From contig JALBUN010000003.1 of assembly GCA_025174535.1 (NCBI GenBank), positions 620,001 to 684,000 on the forward strand: a stretch of DNA of 64,000 nt. Direction: 5' to 3'. Within the stretch, counting starts at the first letter, position 1; every line of letters begins with the position of its first letter. This stretch comes from Cantharellus purpuraceus (taxonomy: Eukaryota > Basidiomycota > Agaricomycetes > Cantharellales > Hydnaceae). Under the pieces are notes generated by a model. That model was not told the origin of the DNA. It saw nothing but the letters and a program-made list of their open reading frames with translations, and did not search any database. Made by a program: the position numbers and the translations under genes. Positions 56,111 to 64,000 of the stretch are shown here, piece after piece.

Positions 56111-57464
56111 TTATATATTCAGTCCTCGCGCTCCGTTTTCACGAGTCCTCCGACTTGTTGCGCTCGAGACTGTACGGCAACACCGTTGTCAATTGTTGCC
56201 GCGATTCAAGTATAAGGCTCAACATCTCAACTTCGTTTCAAAGATCGAGGCTGCACCGGGCCGTATTCCGGGTTCCTCCACTCAGACACGTTGAAACGAA
56301 CTCAGCGAATAGGTCGACAAGAGCAGAGGTATACAATGGCATGGTAGTAAGCTCTTCGGATTTAAATGCATATCTGAGAAGGCACGAGCTCTCAGGAACA
56401 CCAGAGAGGCTCCAGGCCATTTATGTTCCAGTTTCAACAGAACAGTAGCATATGCCGCTTGAGTCACTAGACCGCCCTGTAAGTCAAGAGCGGAAACCAT
56501 TTATCCACCAGGGGAGTTGTCGGGAAATTATCAATGGAACTATATAGCTGGGCATGCGCGTTTGACGAATCCACCGCAGGAAGCCTCAAGTAAGTAGACG
56601 CTTCTTTGTTCGGAGCGTTGACAGACTAGCGCGCATGCCAATGATAGAAGTGGATATCTGTCTTGTGGCGTGTTCCCCGTTGGGGTGTCGCGATCAGAGA
56701 GCCTCATAATTCAACCCAGAGGCGGACCTGGCCTGGCAAGTCATGCCTTCATAGAATCCAATCCAATTGTCTGTGGAGCAAGCATCAACTCACTCAAGAG
56801 TTTCGGGAGCAATACCTTATCTTGAATTCATCGGGAGCGTCCTCTTATGCCTGTCCCTGGTCCACACAGTTCGACATGAACGGCCTATTGTTTGTCCTGA
56901 TTGACGGAGTTATATTCAGCCGCAATTATAACACCGCTGTCGCCGTTTCAAATATCAAAGCTCAGCTAACTGATTGGTTGATGATAGAAATTCTATGTAG
57001 TCAATTCTGTCACGTTGGCTTGTTGTTTGAGTTCACCTTTGTTAGGGTGTTTCCGTTTTAGTAAACTAGGTCCGCTGGTGTTTACTTCTCCAACCGATTG
57101 TGGGAAGACATTGATGCAGCTGCATGCTCTGCATGCAGATTTGTGAAGGGGTCGGCTGGTATTATTGTACACTTGGCTAAAACCCTACGATGGCTATCAG
57201 TTACTAATAGAAGGCATACTCGATAATTCATTTCGAATCACCATAGGATACAGCTCCTATCTGTCTGTTGTGCCTAAGGACTTCAAATGCAAAGTTCATC
57301 GGCACACAAATCTATCCGGAACATTGAAAGATGACTTCTATTCTTATCAGATAACAAGGCATGATCATCTGACTCCACCAATCAATCGCACAATTGCAAC
57401 AATCAGGGCCTCGGAAGGACCAATTAATCACTCAGGCATCACCAAAAGCATCATAATACCACCT
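56111..57464. other. intergenic region with unassigned small frames
   Basis: Frames at 56080-56448, 56663-57061 and 57165-57530 (+) and 56282-56500 (-) have no recognisable content. The last overlaps the 3' end of the Mad3 gene on the other strand. Confidence 0.4.
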
Positions 57465-59142
57465 TCACGTATGGACCGGTCGCACAGCGTAGTTCTTGAA
57501 AGGGTCCCTTCTGAGAGCCTCAGCCTCTGATGTTGTCCCTCTAGTCTTGAAACGAGGGGCAAGACTCGCGGGCGTTGATACTGTAGCTGATCTGCTGGGC
57601 GTTTCATCCACTCCCTGGGGTATATTTGAGTATTGAAACACATACTAAACTAGTAACGATGCATACCTCGTCCTTGTAGGGGGTAAACGTGGACATGGGT
57701 GTCACCGGTGGTTCCCCGCGGCTTGCCAGCTCGAGTCGCGATGTTGACGCAGATCGGATGGAAGATACAGTGGGAGGAGCTATAGTACCTGCGTCGTCTT
57801 CATCGCGAAATGGCACAAATGCACCTCTCGCTGGTGGGTCTCTATAGGGTGCAATGCGGCTTGCAGCTGCACTCACGCTCCGCTGGGCATCACGACTGCG
57901 GGATAATGGCCCATCGCCCATTTTGCGGACCTCGGGTCTGTTTTCCTTCGTCCTGGAAACACGAGTGCCTACATCAGGATACTCATTTCCCTCTGCTCTT
58001 TCAGCAACCTCGCCTGTGGGGTCTACAAAGATCTGTAGTCGCGCGTTAGGTTGTCGGGTGATAAAGACATCGGATGATGCCGTGGGGCCAGAGCGGCTGG
58101 ATGAAGCCGTCTCCCCGAGAACAGTGCGGCGTCCAATTATCGGAGGTCCTATGGGTCGTGGTGGAGAGGATGGGGAAGGAAGGGGAGCCGCAAGCATGCG
58201 ACGTTGGAAGTCTGCATAACGCTTCTTGAGGCGATCAACAGCTTCCACCTTGCGGAAGATGCCTAGATTGTATATTTCATCTGATTCTCTGCGTCTAGAA
58301 GAAATTGTCAGTCAATTGTGCGGGCAGTGTTTGTGGGCCTTTGCCGAAGCGGTGTCTATACATAGGCACTTGTTCCATAAACAAGACCATAAAACGACAC
58401 AAACGCTAATGACTCCGCAAGTCTCGACACTAGATATCTCCCAGGACATATTTGATAAACTGCGTGGGAGATACAGTGCACATTTGCGTTACAAACGCTC
58501 GGGAAAGGCTCACGAACCCATCATTGGGAAGCATAGAGAAGGAAATTCGAGGGCTTACCGTCCGTCCCGCTCCAGCACATAAGCGTATTCTTCGTAAAAC
58601 TGGGCAAAGTCGGTCCCTACCTCATTGGCAAGAAGGTAGGAGTAGATGACGGCTGGCTTCTCGACATATCCAGCATACAAGGTCCATAGCTTTAGGTAAC
58701 GAGGATCCTGTTTGTACTTCTCCCGGTCCTTCAACTGCCTTGTTGATTCCTCGAGTAGTTCCAATAGACCAGATTCCGCACTCTGACCCTGAGGGTACGA
58801 CTCAAGCGTCCAAGCTACAAATCGAGAATAAACATCGAGAGGGTCTTCACCGCCTTCATATTCATCTATGTCCTCTAGTGCTTGTGTTACTTGGAGACGG
58901 AAGTTTGCACGTTTCCTTGATAGAACCGTGTCCCGTTGAGTATGAGGGGTCGAGAAGATAGCAGAAAGGGCGGTGGCGCGTCTGCCTTTCTGAAGTGGCT
59001 GGATGTTTTCTTTGAAAGCTTCTATAACGTCCGCATCCACAAGGACATTATATGACTCATTTCCAATGGAAAACACGTCGAGGGTTGGTGAAGTGGGTGT
59101 GGTTGGCATGCGCGGTACAATTGACAACAAATGCGCGGTCAC
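57465..59142 (-). CDS. MAD3: spindle checkpoint protein Mad3/BubR1
   Basis: Three exons: 59142-58559 (or from ATG 59109), 58294-57667, 57614-57465; 453 or 442 residues; phases agree. Mad3 joins Mad2, Bub3 and Cdc20 in the mitotic checkpoint complex that inhibits the anaphase-promoting complex until kinetochores attach. Near the N-terminus is a KEN box (EAFKENIQPLQKGRRA). The TPR-like Bub1/Mad3 domain follows (DPLDVYSRFVAWTLESYP, DPRYLKLWTLYAGYVEKP, FAQFYEEYAYVLERDGRR, ADFQRRM). A second KEN box (TKENRPEV) lies at about residue 300. No kinase domain is present, as usual for fungal Mad3 versus Bub1. The C-terminus reads RRDPFKNYAV. Intron 1 is 264 nt, four to five times longer than others in this window. 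The methionine 11 codons downstream may be the true start. Confidence 0.9.
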
Positions 59143-60018
59143 GTGACACCAAAGACCACTTTTTGGTGCTTGTAGCCGTCTACTAGTACTCTTGTTGTTA
59201 GATTATCAAGACAGGCGAAGACGGAACGTTGGCACCACAAAACATAACGACCGCAACATACACGTGCAGCCAGCCGGACGCGGCGGTCCCTATTTTCCGT
59301 CTCAGTGTGACCATATAATTCGGTATGATAAAACTTGTACCATACTCCTAGACACTTCAGTCGTTTGCTCCACACTCTGAAGTGTGCGTATTCTCCCTCA
59401 TGTAACTGTATTAACTATGATGGTCAAACTGCACAAAAAAAAATTTCCGAAGACTTTCATTTTTTTTACAAATTACTGAGTTGACAAAAACTCAATCATG
59501 AAGTCAAGTAATTTTCATTCAAACGTTGCAAAAGAGTTGCCGGAGCCGGCCACGGGTGCAATCACAGCTAGGCGGCTGCACTCGTACTATGCATTTGAAG
59601 GCGTGATCCACCTCAATTTCCAGATCCAAGAACAGGATTCCACAAAGGCCCAAGTGCATGTCATTCTTATCATTTTATGACTTCTTTCGCTTTTACGTGT
59701 CTTAATGGCTATTTCCCGACTCTCATGATTCACCAAGAAATCGATGCATTCTGTGACTGACCATGTCATAGCAAGCCACAATCGGTGTGCATAAATATCA
59801 TGACTCGGTGAGAACAAGCAAATATGACTTGCATACTGACCTCAGAAACGTGTCGCATACGTAGAATGTCGTTAATTACAGTCATATTCATTGATCGAAT
59901 CAAGCGGTGCAGTGCATCGGCGTCTAATCTCATCGTTGAAAAGGTGATCATGTTGTTTCTTCACTCTAACCTTATAGTCAATTCTCCTCCCCTTCACTTA
60001 CGAAACACACTACTCATC
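59143..60018. other. intergenic region between divergent genes
   Basis: About 880 bp holding the promoters of Mad3 (-) and the ARF-like gene (+). A pyrimidine-rich stretch (TAGTCAATTCTCCTCCCCTTC) precedes the ARF start. Frames at 59498-59680 and 59587-59951 have no recognisable content. Confidence 0.45.
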
Positions 60019-60859
<841 letters not shown>

Positions 60860-62212
60860 TAGTCGTTGAGCTACTTGCCGAAAAAGTGTAAATTATATAC
60901 TCTGGATCGCGCTGGCTATTTTATTTGTAGTAGCTCTCCGTGGCAAGTTACGCAGACTCCTTCCATGACCTCGTCTTATTGCGTGCAGTGATAGTCAACC
61001 TGTAACAGCAGCCCTGAGCTTGCGGCGTGGATACGTTGGTGCCAAGTCATGCTATAGAGTCAAACGTCCGACTCAGTGGTGATCAATCTTCAACGCGAGA
61101 GAATTGGAAGCAATGTTCTTAGACGGCACCTTAAACCATAGATAGGTAGCCTATTGTTCCCAATCTAGACTCACTTGGAGGTAAGTTGCGGCGCCGAGTC
61201 ATGCAAACTGTAGATATTTCTGCAGCCCGAGCCTCTACGTGACGCCCACATGCTCAACAAAAGCATAGATCTCCATATATCAAAAGTTGGCACTCATCCA
61301 ACAATTGGCGGAGAGGAAGCCCCCGCCGCCTCTCGAGCGAACAGAAATATATTCTTTGAATCTCATTGTCGAAATCAGCTTCTTAGCTGTAGGAAAGGGG
61401 GTGGGGGCAGGTAAGCAATTAATGAAAGAGGCATAATCACCGTGTCTTTTGACTTCGAGTGAAGTTGAAGGTGATGTGTGGAATGGGATATTGCAGCGCT
61501 ATACGTCTGTGCATAACGACGGCTGTCACCGTATATCGCGCAATCGAACGAGGGAGAGCCGGCTTTTGATTATCTGCATGCGGTGCTGCACCAGCGAGAC
61601 TATTGGAACTCAAAATGGTGGTCTGGACCATCCTCTGCTATATGAGCTGTATGTGAGCATAACACTGCAGATGATGGTGAAGGGTGCCGAGTGCCGAGTA
61701 TGCCGTCAAGATAGGGTTATGAATATGTGAGTTGTGTTGGTTCTGTCAGTCACCGAATGATGCTTTGCAGGGCGGGCATTGAGACGCTTGGAAGACCAGT
61801 TGTCGTTAGGTTCCTGATTCTAGGCACGTGGAGCCAACGGACAAAGCATCCCGAGAAATTTGATGCATATCATTATTAATGTCCCAGGGATAGCAACTGG
61901 GATTAAGCTTGAGAGCGGTGATTCTAACTCGCGAAAGGAGTCGATAAGAGCCTAGCATTGCACCAATTTTCCCAATGAGGAGGAAAGGGTCGTTGACATT
62001 CTGGAAATCAACGCCGCGGTGATGAATGGCCCGCAGAAGCGGAGACAGAAAGTGTCTTCAATCGACACGTGCTCGTGGTGGCGATGTAAGTGGACCTTTG
62101 TGGGCGGAGATGGTCCATATCCGGCAGTGAATAATTGCTCTCGAGATCTGAACTCTTTTTGTTCGCACCACCACGACCGCCTGTTTCTCTCTGGTCTAAG
62201 CCATCTCACGCC
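60860..62212. other. intergenic region, about 1.35 kb
   Basis: No recognisable gene. Small frames at 61437-61730 and 61952-62390 appear to be chance. The last 300 bases are the promoter of the kinase gene. A CACCACCACGACC stretch precedes the start. Confidence 0.45.
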
Positions 62213-63735
<1,523 letters not shown>

Positions 63736-64000
63736 CTTCATCTAATGCACCCTTTACCCACATTTGATTTCGGGGCGTAATTTTCGTTTCGTCCATGTTT
63801 CTATTGCATACCACATCTAAGTAGGACATCTTACTAATGTAGCGATGGGCGTTCATGTATGATACAGAAATATCCGTGTAATTCACCATTACCGAGAATT
63901 CCCAAATTGGGCTGTTGAACCTTTACTGAATTAGTCCTGTGGTGTTCAAACATTGTTTTGGAAGAGAACTACATCGCAAATTGGTGAAGATTGGGTTATG
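63736..64000. other. downstream of the MAP kinase gene
   Basis: Probable 3' UTR and intergenic sequence to the window edge; nothing recognised. Confidence 0.4.

Overview
The window is fungal nuclear DNA, almost certainly from a basidiomycete (Agaricomycete-like). The genes carry many 47-66 nt GT-AG introns and very small exons (24-25 nt). Their products are typical of mushrooms: a Fus3/Kss1-type MAP kinase, a BTB-BTB-CAP-Gly protein, a Lee1-type CCCH protein and an HNH protein of the type common in basidiomycetes. I cannot name the genus.

Two compartments meet at about 30.9 kb. Positions 1-30,880 are a nested graveyard of retrotransposons with no host gene that I can see. I distinguish: a copia element deleted down to a gag-RNase H fusion (243-1691); a gypsy family A, as two minus-strand copies with different LTRs (3651-8900 and 26197-30507); a gypsy family B, as one plus-strand pol remnant (1692-3650), one near-complete plus copy (12987-17966) and two minus copies (8901-12112 and 17967-26196); two families known here only from long LTR-like blocks of about 1.4 kb (C: 10606-12040, 21588-23582, 23583-24767; D: 6785-8206, 12113-12986); three short solo LTRs with clean 5-bp target duplications; and a small MITE-like element F (22201-22760, 30508-30880).

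The most unusual signal is in family B. LTR, leader, gag, pol and a second ORF are all packed with short perfect inverted repeats (7-12 bp arms, 2-10 nt loops), roughly one every 25-40 bases. Arms change together between copies at the sites I compared. I did not see this in families A, C or D.

Positions 31.5-64 kb hold host genes. Intact as read: an NTF2+RRM (G3BP-type) protein (31495-33274, +), mitochondrial pyruvate dehydrogenase kinase (34132-35803, -, 8 exons), a double-BTB/CAP-Gly protein (36764-40559, -), an MpaB-type oxygenase (47709-49378, -), a CCCH zinc-finger protein (50110-52320, -), the checkpoint protein Mad3/BubR1 (57465-59142, -) and the MAP kinase (62213-63735, +). Damaged as read: a 5-oxoprolinase scrap (42593-42850), an LRR protein of the PPP1R37 type (43316-45850), an HNH protein (46002-47333) and an ARF GTPase (60019-60859). 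The 52.3-57.4 kb stretch is long and mostly empty, with only faint coding traces.

The intact genes are unrelated housekeeping and signalling functions (mRNP granules, PDH control, cytoskeleton, spindle checkpoint, pheromone/morphogenesis MAPK), so this is an ordinary gene neighbourhood beside a transposon island and not a functional cluster. Exon borders were worked out by eye from splice sites, reading phase and family conservation.
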